The notes beneath the pieces are model-generated. The model was not told where the DNA came from, made no database searches, and worked only from the letters and a program-made list of their open reading frames with translations. Both the position numbers and the translations under genes were made by a program. A stretch of DNA of 64,000 bases from Marinobacterium rhizophilum. GTDB taxonomy: Bacteria; Pseudomonadota; Gammaproteobacteria; Pseudomonadales; Balneatricaceae. Every line of letters starts with the position of its first letter. Position 1 is the first letter of the stretch. The stretch lies in contig NZ_CP073347.1 of NCBI RefSeq assembly GCF_024397915.1, positions 3,410,001-3,474,000 on the forward strand, given 5' to 3'. Below are positions 8,438 through 17,147 of this stretch, one piece after another.

Positions 8438-9634
8438 ATGTCCGCAGCCGTCAGTATCAGGAATCTTGATGTCGTCTTTGGCAACAACGTACAACCGGCA
8501 CTGGACCTGCTGAAGCAGGGCAAGACCCGCCAGGAGATCATCGATGCCACCGGCCACGTGGTGGGCGTGCAGGACGCCAGTATCGAGGTGCAGCGCGGTG
8601 AAATCTGCGTACTCATGGGGCTGTCCGGCTCCGGCAAGTCCAGCCTGCTGCGCGCGGTCAACGGCCTCAACCCGGTCAGCCGTGGCGAGCTGCTGGTGCA
8701 GGATGGCGAGCAGATGGTCAACATGGCCAACTGCGATGCCAATACCCTGCGCCACATGCGCAGCACCCGCGTATCCATGGTGTTCCAGAAGTTTGCCCTC
8801 ATGCCCTGGCTCAGCGTGCTGGACAACGTCGCCTTCGGCCTCGAAATGCAGGGTATCGGCAAGGCCGAGCGCCAGCGCCGGGCGATGGAAAAGCTCGAAA
8901 TGGTGGGGCTGGACGAGTGGGCCAGCAAGCTGCCCCACGAACTCTCCGGCGGCATGCAGCAGCGCGTGGGCCTGGCCCGTGCCTTTGCCATGGACAGCGA
9001 CATCCTGCTGATGGACGAGCCCTTCTCGGCGCTGGACCCGCTGATCCGCAACCAGCTGCAGGACGAACTGCTGGAGCTGCAGCGCAAGCTCAACAAGACC
9101 ATCATCTTCGTCAGCCACGATCTGGACGAGGCGCTGAAGATCGGCACCCATATCGCCATCATGGAATCGGCCCGCATTATCCAGCACGGCCGGCCCGAGG
9201 ACATCGTCCTGAATCCGTGCAACGAGTACGTGCGCAACTTCGTCGCCCACACCAACCCGCTGAACGTGCTCAAGGGTCGCTCCCTGATGACCGGGCTCGA
9301 CCAGCTCGAGCGCCTCGATGAAATGCTGGTGCTCAACCGCGAGGAAAACAGCTGGTTCAGCCTGGACCCCCAGGGACAGCTGCTGTCGGCCAGCCGCCAG
9401 CAGCAACCGCTGCAGCTGCACCAGTGGGAAAGCAGCAGCTCGCTCAGCGACCTGAACGAAGGCACCCTGGTGGTGGCAAGCCCGGATATCTCCATGCGCC
9501 AGGCGCTGGAAATCCGCTACCAGACCGGCCTGCCGGTACTGCTGCGCGAAGCCAGCGGCCTGGTCGGCGTACTGCGCGACCGCGACTTCTACCACGCCCT
9601 GCTGGGCAAGCATTTCGGTACCGAGGCGGTGTGA
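8438..9634 (+). CDS. choV: Choline ABC transporter ATP-binding protein
   Basis: A 398-residue ATPase of the ProV/OpuAA family. It has a Walker A GLSGSGKSS (61-69), signature LSGGMQQR (169-176) and Walker B ILLMDEP (189-195). The C-terminal region of about 100 residues fits the regulatory part seen in this family. The ATG at 8438 is preceded by a strong GAGGAGG site; an upstream in-frame TTG at 8432 is less likely. The GCG GTG TGA at the gene end is part of the border of the following repeat array, the same arrangement as after the DUF938 gene. Confidence 0.93.
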   Translation: MSAAVSIRNLDVVFGNNVQPALDLLKQGKTRQEIIDATGHVVGVQDASIEVQRGEICVLMGLSGSGKSSLLRAVNGLNPVSRGELLVQDGEQMVNMANCDANTLRHMRSTRVSMVFQKFALMPWLSVLDNVAFGLEMQGIGKAERQRRAMEKLEMVGLDEWASKLPHELSGGMQQRVGLARAFAMDSDILLMDEPFSALDPLIRNQLQDELLELQRKLNKTIIFVSHDLDEALKIGTHIAIMESARIIQHGRPEDIVLNPCNEYVRNFVAHTNPLNVLKGRSLMTGLDQLERLDEMLVLNREENSWFSLDPQGQLLSASRQQQPLQLHQWESSSSLSDLNEGTLVVASPDISMRQALEIRYQTGLPVLLREASGLVGVLRDRDFYHALLGKHFGTEAV

Positions 9635-10026
<392 letters not shown>

Positions 10027-11352
10027 GAGGCTGTAAACCAAATTGTGTAACTGCCCACGAATAAGTAACCTTTTCAAAAGGATATCATCGTGGGTAAGCA
10101 AATGGACCAAGAAAAACTCAGAGCCCTGGCCGCGGAGCTGGCCAAAGACATCAAGTCTGAACGAGATCTCGGAGCCCTCACGCAGCAACTGGTCAAACTC
10201 ACAGTCGAGACCGCCCTCAGCGCCGAACTGGACGAGCATCTGGGGTATGAGAAGCACGCTCCGGAAGGCCGTGGTACCAGCAACAGTCGTAATGGCTATT
10301 CCACCAAGCGCCTGAAGGGGCAGCACGGAGACGTATCGATCCAAGCTCCCCGTGATCGTGACGGTTCCTTCGAGCCTCAGTTCGTACGCAAGGGTCAGTC
10401 TCGATTGACCCAGATGGACGACCAGATCCTTGCCCTGTACGCCAAGGGCTTGAGCACCCGGGACATCGTCGAGGCTTTCAAGGAGATGTATGACGCCGAC
10501 ATCTCCGCGACGCTCGTGTCCAAGGTCACCGAACGCGTAATCGAGCACGTCCACGAATGGCAAAACCGGCCGTTGGACCCGATCTATCCCATCGTCTACC
10601 TGGACTGCATCGTGCTGAAGATCCGCGAGAACAAGCGGGTCATCAACAAGTCCCTGTATCTGGCACTGGGCATCAACATGGACGGTCATAAAGAGCTTCT
10701 GGGGTTGTGGCTGGCCGAAACCGAAGGTGCGAAGTTCTGGCTATCGGTGCTCACCGAAATGAAGAACCGCGGCCTGGAGGACATCTTGATCGCCTGTGTG
10801 GATGGCCTCAAAGGCTTTCCGGATGCCATTGCCGCAGAGTATCCCCAGACCAAGGTTCAGCTCTGTATCGTGCACATGGTCCGCAACTCGCTACGGTATG
10901 TGTCCTGGAAGGACTATAAGGCCGTTACCGCTGACCTGAAACAGATCTACCACTCTGCCACGGAACGCGAGGCTCAGCAGGCGCTAGAGGCCTTTGGAGA
11001 ATGCTGGGACAGTCAGTACCCGCAAATTACCCGCTCCTGGCGTAACAACTGGGAGAACCTGATCACCCTGTTCGATTATCCTCCGGCCATTCGGAAGGTG
11101 ATCTATACCACCAATGCCATTGAGTCACTCAACAGCGTTATCCGCAAAGCGACCAAGCGGCGGAAACTCTTCCCCACCGATGACTCAGCGCTGAAAGTGG
11201 CCTTCCTCGCCATACAACAGGCCTCCAAAAAATGGACCATGCCAATCCGGAATTGGAAGCCAGCACTAAATCGTTTTATTATCGAGTTCGGTGAGCGCCT
11301 GGACGGTCACCTGTAATGGAGTGGGCAGTTACACAGAATTATTTACAGGCTC
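10027..11352 (+). mobile_element. Second IS256-family insertion sequence, intact, with 8-bp target duplication
   Basis: The element is 1326 bp with terminal inverted repeats of about 31 bp that share an almost perfect inner GTGTAACTGCCCA; the outer ends start GAG. The direct repeat GCCGCGCC flanks it (10019-10026 and 11353-11360). Excision would rejoin two heptad segments across GCCGCGCCACGAATGACG, similar to the core in tract D. One transposase gene lies on the plus strand. Confidence 0.95.
10090..11316 (+). CDS. IS256-family transposase
   Basis: A 408-residue DDE transposase, full length. The catalytic residues are D172 (IVYLDCIV), D238 (ACVDGLKGFPDAI) and E345 (TTNAIESLNS). The CIVHMVRNSLRYV block typical of the family is at about 259-271. 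It starts with GTG behind AAAAGGATATC; an in-frame ATG follows at residue 5. It differs enough from the 2439-3692 transposase that the two represent different IS species. No frameshift is seen. Confidence 0.95.
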   Translation: MGKQMDQEKLRALAAELAKDIKSERDLGALTQQLVKLTVETALSAELDEHLGYEKHAPEGRGTSNSRNGYSTKRLKGQHGDVSIQAPRDRDGSFEPQFVRKGQSRLTQMDDQILALYAKGLSTRDIVEAFKEMYDADISATLVSKVTERVIEHVHEWQNRPLDPIYPIVYLDCIVLKIRENKRVINKSLYLALGINMDGHKELLGLWLAETEGAKFWLSVLTEMKNRGLEDILIACVDGLKGFPDAIAAEYPQTKVQLCIVHMVRNSLRYVSWKDYKAVTADLKQIYHSATEREAQQALEAFGECWDSQYPQITRSWRNNWENLITLFDYPPAIRKVIYTTNAIESLNSVIRKATKRRKLFPTDDSALKVAFLAIQQASKKWTMPIRNWKPALNRFIIEFGERLDGHL

Positions 11353-11407
11353 GCCGCGCCACGAATGACGAATCACGAATGACGAATCACGAATTACCAA
11401 TAACGAA
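11353..11407. repeat. Heptad repeat tract D, distal part after the IS element
   Basis: Contiguous forward units ATGACGA, ATCACGA, ATGACGA, ATCACGA, ATTACCA, ATAACGA follow GCCGCGCCACGA. This is the continuation of tract D once the IS element is removed. Confidence 0.9.
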
Positions 11408-11432
11408 TGCCCCAACCTGTGACAGATACCTC

Positions 11433-11489
11433 ACCGTAGGAGTCGCGCCTCGCGACGAAAGCTTCGCCGCGAGACGCGGCTCCTACGGT
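11433..11489. repeat. REP-like long palindrome
   Basis: An imperfect 57-bp inverted repeat. The outer arms ACCGTAGGAG/CTCCTACGGT and inner arms CTCGCG/CGCGAG surround a short central segment. It resembles the repetitive extragenic palindromes of pseudomonads (GTAGGAGC...GCTCCTAC). No REP-associated transposase is in the window. Confidence 0.75.
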
Positions 11490-11577
11490 ACCTCGAAACT
11501 CGCCGGGGGCTCCTTTCCCGGAATTCGTAAACTCATTCCAGGCTACAGAGCACATTGCGGCACGTAAATGTCGTACC

Positions 11578-11628
11578 GTAGGTTGGCGAGAAGCGCAGCG
11601 AATCCCAACAACCACCGCACCGCGGTGG
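11578..11628. repeat. REP-like element of the GTAGG...GCAGCGAAT type, plus a small palindrome
   Basis: GTAGGTTGGCGAGAAGCGCAGCGAATC...CAAC has the same skeleton as the tandem elements at 23861-24450. It is followed by the perfect palindrome CCACCGC/GCGGTGG. It may fold but carries no T-run. Confidence 0.65.
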
Positions 11629-11640
11629 CGCTTTTCCCTT

Positions 11641-11752
11641 TCTCCTTGCCCCTTGCCCCTTGCCCCTTGAACCTTTCCCTTTCTCCTTTCCCTTGCCCCT
11701 TGAACCTTTCCCCTGCCCGGCGGCACCAATTACCAATTACCAATTACCGTCG
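11641..11752. repeat. Heptad repeat tract F
   Basis: Forward C-rich units CTTGCCC/CTTGAAC/CTTTCCC alternate in phase up to about 11712, followed by three ATTACCA units (11728-11750). The G-rich strand is the minus strand, the sense strand of the next gene to the right (ends at 12105). Confidence 0.85.
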
Positions 11753-11790
11753 ACGAACCCAGGCAGCGGCCACCCTGCGACAGCGTTACC

Positions 11791-12077
11791 TGTGGATAAA
11801 CTGTGTGCGTGCGCATCAGGCTCATTCCGTAAAGTTTTGCACAGGTGACTTTTTCCCGTTGTGGATTAATCCCTGACCAGTTTTTTGACAGCGGGTCACT
11901 ACAAGGGCTATAGCCAGGTGTGATGAGCTTGTGCGGAGCTTATGCACAGAGTTATGCAGGTATTTTGTGCACAGATTTTCGAGAACAAAACGGTAATTTT
12001 ATACACAGGTGAGTTACGCACAGCCGGAGTTCTTCTGCGGCCTGCCTGGCGATTCTGTGCATAAAAAGTTACTCACA
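11791..12077. other. Cluster of DnaA boxes (candidate DnaA-binding locus)
   Basis: Five exact matches to the DnaA consensus TTWTNCACA lie within 274 bp: 11791-11799 (minus, TTATCCACA), 11835-11843 (plus, TTTTGCACA), 11940-11948 (plus, TTATGCACA), 11999-12007 (plus, TTATACACA) and 12056-12064 (minus, TTATGCACA). Four one-mismatch sites lie at 11860-11868, 11965-11973, 12014-12022 and 12069-12077. No dnaA, dnaN, mnmG or rep gene is nearby. The arrangement resembles DnaA-titrating loci such as datA more than a chromosomal origin. Confidence 0.6.
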
Positions 12078-12104
12078 ACCCAAGGCCCAACAGGTTGTCA
12101 TGCA

Positions 12105-12821
12105 TCAGGTAGATGCGACCTGGTACATGTACGGGCGGCCATTGCCACGCTGCTTTTGCTCCACGTTGATCTGGGGCGCGAGCAGCTGCAGGAATTCCTT
12201 GAAGCTCGACGCACCGAAAGTTCTGGGGTCGAAGTCCGGCCGCTGACGCTTCAGCAGGCTGCCGGCGTGCCCCATGTTCATCCAGCCCTCGTCATCGGAA
12301 TGCTCGCGCCAGGCCTTGATCAGCAGCCGCCTGATCTGCTCCAGGTCCGGGTTGCCCGGCAGGGTCTGAGCGGGCGCATCGCCCAGTATTTCGGTGAAGA
12401 TAAAATCATCGCAGGCGTTGCGAAACGAGATGGGTGTCTTCTTTTCACCAAAGCCGAAAACATAGATTTCCGACTGCTTGAGGCGGGATGCGAGGCTGGT
12501 GAAATCGCTGTCGCTGCTGACAATGGCGAAGGCATCGAAACGCTTGGAGTAGAGCAGATCCATGGCGTCGATAATCATGGCACCATCGGTCGAGTTCTTG
12601 CCGGTGGTGTAGGCGAACTGCTGGCACGGCTGAATGGCCAGCTCATTCAACGTGGTACGCCAGTTCTTGAGATTTTCGGAGGACCAGTCGCCGTAGGCAC
12701 GCTTGACCACGATATGGCCGTGCCCCGAGAGTTCATCCAGAATGTGTTTGGTTTTGGAGCGCTGCGCATTATCGGCATCGACAAGCACAGCGATTTTCTT
12801 GTGTTGATCCAGGTCCTTCAT
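12105..12821 (-). CDS. NYN-domain putative ribonuclease with C-terminal OST-HTH/LOTUS domain
   Basis: A 238-residue soluble protein. The N-terminal NYN (PIN-like) domain, about 8-145, shows the acidic metal-site motifs VDADNAQ (14-20), STDGAMIIDAMD (about 76-87) and SSDSDF (about 102-107). A C-terminal segment at about 157-235 (IRRLLIKAW...GSLLKRQRPDFDPRTFGASSFKEFLQLL) fits an OST-HTH/LOTUS RNA-binding domain. The combination points to an RNA-processing or RNA-decay nuclease, probably cytoplasmic; the target is unknown. It is a single gene with no operon partner, separated from the neighbours by the DnaA-box region and the MFS gene. Confidence 0.85.
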   Translation of the reverse strand: MKDLDQHKKIAVLVDADNAQRSKTKHILDELSGHGHIVVKRAYGDWSSENLKNWRTTLNELAIQPCQQFAYTTGKNSTDGAMIIDAMDLLYSKRFDAFAIVSSDSDFTSLASRLKQSEIYVFGFGEKKTPISFRNACDDFIFTEILGDAPAQTLPGNPDLEQIRRLLIKAWREHSDDEGWMNMGHAGSLLKRQRPDFDPRTFGASSFKEFLQLLAPQINVEQKQRGNGRPYMYQVAST

Positions 12822-12945
12822 ACCACAAGGCCACTCCGTTGCCGGCTGCTGAAAGCTTCAGCCTAGTAGCTGCAACGGATTCCGGATAGCCAGCAGAGTG
12901 ATGTGATCGGGGCGTCCGTGCCCCTGGCAGGCTTTCAGATGCTGA

Positions 12946-14184
12946 TCAGGCGGCAACAGGCCGGGTGCGCAGGCGCAGCACCGGACGCTCATCGATAAAG
13001 ATATGGATCACCGCCGTGACCAGCGCAATGGCGGCGGCGGACCACCAGACCATGTTGTAGGTGCCGGTGGCATCGTAGAGGTAGCCTCCGAGCCAGACAC
13101 CGAGAAAAGACCCCAGCTGGTGATTCAGGAAGACGATGCCATACAGCGTACCCATGTGGCGCAGCCCGAACATCTGTGCCACCAGGCCGGAAGTTGCAGG
13201 CACGGTCGCCAGCCAGAGGAAACCGGTGGCGATGGAGAACAGGTACACGCTGGTGGTGCTGATCGGCAGCAACATGAACAGGGCAATCACCAGCGCCCGC
13301 AGTGCATAGATAATGCCCAGCAGGTTCTTTTTCGAATACTTGCCCGACCAGGAGCCGAACAGCAGGCAGCCGAAGATATTGAACAGGCCGATAAGGGACA
13401 GGCTGATCACCGCCACCTGGGCATCGAAACCGCTGTCCGTGAGGTAGGCCGGCATGTGCACGGTAATAAAGGCCAGCTGAAAACCGCAAACGAAGAAACC
13501 CGCGATCAGCAGCCAGTAGTGCACATGGCCGGTGGCCTCTTTCAGCGCCTGGGGCAGTGTCTGGTCGGGTTCAGTCTCGTTGCCGGTGCCGGACTGGGCG
13601 GCATCACCGCGAAAAGGCGCGGCCAGCAGCAGCATGCCCAGGGCGCCACCGGCCAGCAGCAGCAGTGCCGTCTCCCAGCCGTAGCTGGCGATAAAGCTCT
13701 GGGCCACCGGTATCACCAGCAGCTGGCCGGCGGAACCTGCCGCCGTACCCAGCCCCAGCGCAAAGGCGCGCTTCTCGGGCGCGACCATCCTGGCCAGCGC
13801 CGGCAGCACCACGCCAAAACCGGTGCCGGCAATACCCATGCCCACCAGGATGCCGGCACCGGTATGCAGCGCCCAGATGCTGTCCGCGGTCGAGGTAATA
13901 TAGAGCCCCAGTGCGTAGACGATGGCGCCGCCAATCAGCGTGCGCGTGGTGCCAAAGCGATCAGCCACGGCGCCGGTGAACGGCTGGAACAGCCCCCAGC
14001 ACAGGTTCTGCAGCGCCAGCGAGAACGCAAAAATCTCGCGGCCAAAACCAAAGGTTTCGGAGATCGGCGCCATGAAAAAGCCCATGGACGAGCGCAGGCC
14101 AAAGTTGACCGCCAGCAGCAGGCAGGCAAAGGCCACGAAAATACTCAGCAGTTTAACCGGGGTGCGCATCAGTCTGGGTTCCAT
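12946..14184 (-). CDS. Major facilitator superfamily transporter (oxalate/formate or monocarboxylate-like)
   Basis: About 412 residues with 12 predicted membrane helices. The loop between helices 2 and 3 reads GAVADRFGTTRTL, the usual MFS motif A. A cytoplasmic linker rich in polar residues (about 190-215) splits the two six-helix halves. The sequence resembles the OFA/monocarboxylate branch; the substrate cannot be given. The reading frame continues upstream, but a start at MEPRLMRTPVKLL removes a non-hydrophobic leader; M6 is an alternative. No neighbouring pathway genes suggest a substrate. Confidence 0.8.
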   Translation of the reverse strand: MEPRLMRTPVKLLSIFVAFACLLLAVNFGLRSSMGFFMAPISETFGFGREIFAFSLALQNLCWGLFQPFTGAVADRFGTTRTLIGGAIVYALGLYITSTADSIWALHTGAGILVGMGIAGTGFGVVLPALARMVAPEKRAFALGLGTAAGSAGQLLVIPVAQSFIASYGWETALLLLAGGALGMLLLAAPFRGDAAQSGTGNETEPDQTLPQALKEATGHVHYWLLIAGFFVCGFQLAFITVHMPAYLTDSGFDAQVAVISLSLIGLFNIFGCLLFGSWSGKYSKKNLLGIIYALRALVIALFMLLPISTTSVYLFSIATGFLWLATVPATSGLVAQMFGLRHMGTLYGIVFLNHQLGSFLGVWLGGYLYDATGTYNMVWWSAAAIALVTAVIHIFIDERPVLRLRTRPVAA

Positions 14185-14345
14185 GTTGACCGCAGCGGAC
14201 GGCGGCTGGGGAGGCGTTATGGCGCGGTATGGTGCGGGATTATCGCAGCTACGCCAGCGGCCCTCAATCACATTGCCAGGCAGGCCTCTACGACCTTAGT
14301 CTTAGCCGCCAGCCAAGCGACTGCGCTTTGCGCCGCGAACCGCAC

Positions 14346-16226
14346 TCAAAAATAGTACCCCAGAGACAGCATTGCCTCCTCGGCGCGATCCCGGTGGTAT
14401 CCCAGCCGAATATCCAGGTTGGTGTCCAGCCGCTTGCGCAGTTCCAGCGCAACGCCGGAACGACCTGCCCTGGCGCCGTCCAGCCCCTCTCGCTGCTGCA
14501 GCTGCAAGCGCCCGCTGTACGCCTCACCCAGCGACATATTGGCGAATATCGCAGCCGTTAACGCCATATTACCGCTGTCCTGGTGGCTTTCCTGCAACCA
14601 TCCGCCCAGGCTGGCCCCCAGCAGCAGGTGGCGATTGATACGCCGCGCCTTGCCGATAGCGCCTTCGGCCTGCACCACCAGGCAGTCACTGCATGCCAGA
14701 CTCTGCGCCCTGGCACCGACCCTGAGCTTCCAGTAGTGGCCGCGATCACCGGGCAGACCGGTTACGGCGTCGTTCAGGCTTTCGAGATTCACCAGGTTGA
14801 CCTGGCGCAGCTCGGTCTGGCCATTGAAATGCACCAGGCTGACCTCACCCATGGACAGCACCGAGTTCCTGATATGGCCGTTGCCGGAATCCAGTACGTC
14901 GTAATAGGCCGGCCGCAGGCTTAGAAGCACGCCATTACCCCGCACACTGTTGTGCAGGGCAGCAACACGGACAAGGCTCGGATCGCGGCCCAGGTGCGGC
15001 GCGCCTCGGCGGTTCTGCGCAACCTGGGTTGCCCCCGGTGGCAGGTTGAAACGGGCCTGCAGCACCCGCTGGTAATGGCCGTTATTGGGGTCCGCCGCCT
15101 TTTTCTCCGGCTCGCGCACGTACTGGTAGTAATCCAGCAGCGTATCGAGAAGGCGCTGGCGCGCTTTCAGGTCCGGGAATTCATCGAGTGTTTGTGACAA
15201 CCGGGCAGGCTGTTCTGCCAGGGCCCGAACGGCACTGCGCTCTGTGGCACCGAGAGCATAGAAACGGTTATACAGCCGGGTCTGGCGTGACGGCTGATAG
15301 CGCACCTCGCGAATCAGCGGCTTGCCGTCCAGGGAGCCCCGGGCCAGCTTCTGCATCACCGCCTGGGGTACGGTGGCAACATGGGACTCGGGGATGATCT
15401 CCAGCCCCTCGACAATTTCCAGCAGTTCAGCCACCCGGTAGGCGCAGTTCTTGCGAAAAAAGTAATAGGTGTACTCGCGCCGCAACAGCTCCCAGCCGTG
15501 GGCGACCACAAAAGCCACCTGCTGTGAACTCAGGTTCAATTCGTATTCCCAGAGGTCACGCAGCTCCACCTCGCCATAGACACCGCTGTGGAAGTAGTAC
15601 TCAATTTCGCTGAAACCGCCGATATAGCCGCCAAAGACCCCCTTGTACATGTAGCGCAGCGGGTTTTCGTTCGGCGGTACCACGGCGCCGTAATTCAGAC
15701 TGTTGTCCAGCAGCTGCGACTGGCCACTCTCGCTGGCGGCATTGAACTTGAGCAGCGTATGGCCATAGAAGGATGCCGGATTACCCAGGAAACCGGTGGC
15801 ATAGACGAGGCTGATGGAGTCGATACGGTTGCTGCGGTTCCAGGCGCTGAAGGCCGGACACTCAACCGCCCCAATGTCGCCCAGCCCGGGAAGCGATTGG
15901 ATCCAGATAAAGCGTGCCGGAAAACGGCACTGGGCGTGGTTATCGTCCTCGGCGCCGGAGTTGGGGGCCAGGGCACTCAGCGTCGCCTCAAATTCCGCCT
16001 GCGGGTCCGTGAAACCCGTCGCACTCAGGAAAAATGCCGCATCATGGATGGCACTGCGATAGCCGCTGGCCGAAGTGCGGTCCTGCTCGTAATGCAGCAG
16101 CTTGAGCCAGGTTGGCTGCAGCCAGGGGCTGTTGTCCAGCGTCCCTGGGTGTGAACGCGCCTGGGCGGCATTTGGCAATAGCAGCACCGCTGCCAGGGCA
16201 CTCAGCAGCAGGAAGATACGCATCAT
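14346..16226 (-). CDS. DUF4105 (Lnb-like) envelope protein with C-terminal outer-membrane barrel-like region
   Basis: A 626-residue exported protein with signal peptide about 1-23 (cleavage after AQA). The DUF4105 domain at about 120-290 has the conserved His in SFYGHTLLKF (H156) and Cys in FRKNCAYR (C261). These correspond to the catalytic pair of the lipoprotein N-acyl transferase Lnb described in Gram-positive bacteria. The C-terminal 200 residues alternate polar and hydrophobic positions and end in the aromatic residues GYYF, as outer-membrane barrels do. The gene follows a DUF3015 gene on the same strand by 62 bp, a probable operon. The function in Gram-negatives is not established; an acyl transfer role is inference. 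Confidence 0.8.
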   Translation of the reverse strand: MMRIFLLLSALAAVLLLPNAAQARSHPGTLDNSPWLQPTWLKLLHYEQDRTSASGYRSAIHDAAFFLSATGFTDPQAEFEATLSALAPNSGAEDDNHAQCRFPARFIWIQSLPGLGDIGAVECPAFSAWNRSNRIDSISLVYATGFLGNPASFYGHTLLKFNAASESGQSQLLDNSLNYGAVVPPNENPLRYMYKGVFGGYIGGFSEIEYYFHSGVYGEVELRDLWEYELNLSSQQVAFVVAHGWELLRREYTYYFFRKNCAYRVAELLEIVEGLEIIPESHVATVPQAVMQKLARGSLDGKPLIREVRYQPSRQTRLYNRFYALGATERSAVRALAEQPARLSQTLDEFPDLKARQRLLDTLLDYYQYVREPEKKAADPNNGHYQRVLQARFNLPPGATQVAQNRRGAPHLGRDPSLVRVAALHNSVRGNGVLLSLRPAYYDVLDSGNGHIRNSVLSMGEVSLVHFNGQTELRQVNLVNLESLNDAVTGLPGDRGHYWKLRVGARAQSLACSDCLVVQAEGAIGKARRINRHLLLGASLGGWLQESHQDSGNMALTAAIFANMSLGEAYSGRLQLQQREGLDGARAGRSGVALELRKRLDTNLDIRLGYHRDRAEEAMLSLGYYF

Positions 16227-16288
16227 GGGAAAGGGGCCTGGCGAAAGGCGGGCCTGCCGGTACCCGGTACCGGCAGGCCCGGTCAGCT

Positions 16289-16792
16289 TCAGGCGGCGCA
16301 GCCGGCAGCGGCTGAATTGACGGCATCATAGTAGATGGCGGCTTTTTCGATCCGGGTCTGCTCGGCATAGCCGGCCACACCGAGCTGCTCGCCCATCTGG
16401 CGACGCACCGCGCTGATCACGGCAGGCTGGCTGCTCTCGCGGCAGTCCAGAATCTCCAGCATGGCGCTCAGGTGCTGGCCCTGACCCTGGGCGGTTTCTT
16501 CGGCCAGGTTGTCATAGGTTTCCAGAATGAACTGTGCCACTTCGACGTTGCGCTTGTTGCAGGTCTCGGGGCTCGAGGTCGCAGAAGTTACCGCGGTGGT
16601 ACCCAGGTCCCAGATAATGTTGGACGTGACCGCCGCCCAGTGGGTGGTCGGGAACAGGGCCGCACCGATACCGCAGTTCACGTAGGGGTTGGGGCCAGAG
16701 CCCACGGGCTTGGTTTCCGCCAGGGTCGCGCTGGACAGGCTCAGGGCGGTGCCGGCGAGCACCAGGGAAAACAGGCTGTGCTTGATGTTCAT
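16289..16792 (-). CDS. DUF3015 family periplasmic protein
   Basis: A 167-residue exported protein. The signal peptide is about 1-25 (cleavage after TLA). The mature part GSGPNPYVNCGIGAALFPTTHWAAVTSNIIWDLGTTAVTSATSSPETC is the DUF3015 signature, with the conserved cysteines. The start at ATG 16792 is supported by GGAGGG about 8 bp upstream; the longer frame reaching 16897 has no such site. It lies directly upstream of the DUF4105 gene. The function is unknown. Confidence 0.85.
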   Translation of the reverse strand: MNIKHSLFSLVLAGTALSLSSATLAETKPVGSGPNPYVNCGIGAALFPTTHWAAVTSNIIWDLGTTAVTSATSSPETCNKRNVEVAQFILETYDNLAEETAQGQGQHLSAMLEILDCRESSQPAVISAVRRQMGEQLGVAGYAEQTRIEKAAIYYDAVNSAAAGCAA

Positions 16793-16947
16793 TGCTATAC
16801 GCCCTCCAGGGCAAGTAAATCCATTTATCCATGCTGAAATCAGGGCAGTTGCCCAAGGATCAGGGCGCAAAAATACAGCATCGAAAATCAACGTCAATAG
16901 AAACTCGAATCTCGCACCACGCCGGGGACCAGGAGCGCGAGCTGAGC

Positions 16948-17073
16948 GGTGATTGGTGATTGGTAATTGGTAATTGGTAATTGGTAATTGGTAATTGGTA
17001 ATTGGTAATTGGTAAATCGTGCTCTAACCACGAATAACCAATCACGAATGACGAATGACGAATGACGAATGAC
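16948..17073. repeat. Heptad repeat tract G
   Basis: The left arm has GGTGATT x2 then seven TAATTGG units. A core AAATCGTGCTCTAACCACG follows. The right arm has ATAACCA, ATCACGA, ATGACGA x3, ATGAC. The right end touches the terminator of the dehydrogenase gene that ends at 17148. Confidence 0.93.
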
Positions 17074-17104
17074 AAAAAACGCCAGACTCGGTCAGAGTCT
17101 GGCG
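17074..17104 (-). terminator. Rho-independent terminator (second of a pair)
   Basis: On the minus strand: stem CGCCAGACTC/GAGTCTGGCG with a 5-base loop, followed by six T. It lies 44 bp beyond the stop of the dehydrogenase gene. Confidence 0.85.
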
Positions 17105-17125
17105 CAGGCATAACGCTCAAAGTGT

Positions 17126-17146
17126 AAAAAGGCTCGAAAGGAGCCT
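17126..17146 (-). terminator. Rho-independent terminator (first of a pair)
   Basis: On the minus strand: stem AGGCTC/GAGCCT with a 5-base loop and a TTTTT tail, immediately after the TAA stop of the dehydrogenase gene. Two terminators in series end the rraA-tct-dehydrogenase operon. Confidence 0.75.
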
Positions 17147-17147
17147 G

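Noticed and set aside
11316..11567. An 83-codon frame after the second transposase
   Set aside because: It consists of the IS end, heptad repeats and a REP palindrome translated in one frame.
11791..12077. The DnaA-box cluster as the chromosomal origin
   Set aside because: No dnaA, dnaN, recF, rpmH or mnmG genes are nearby and no AT-rich unwinding element is obvious; kept only as a DnaA-binding locus.
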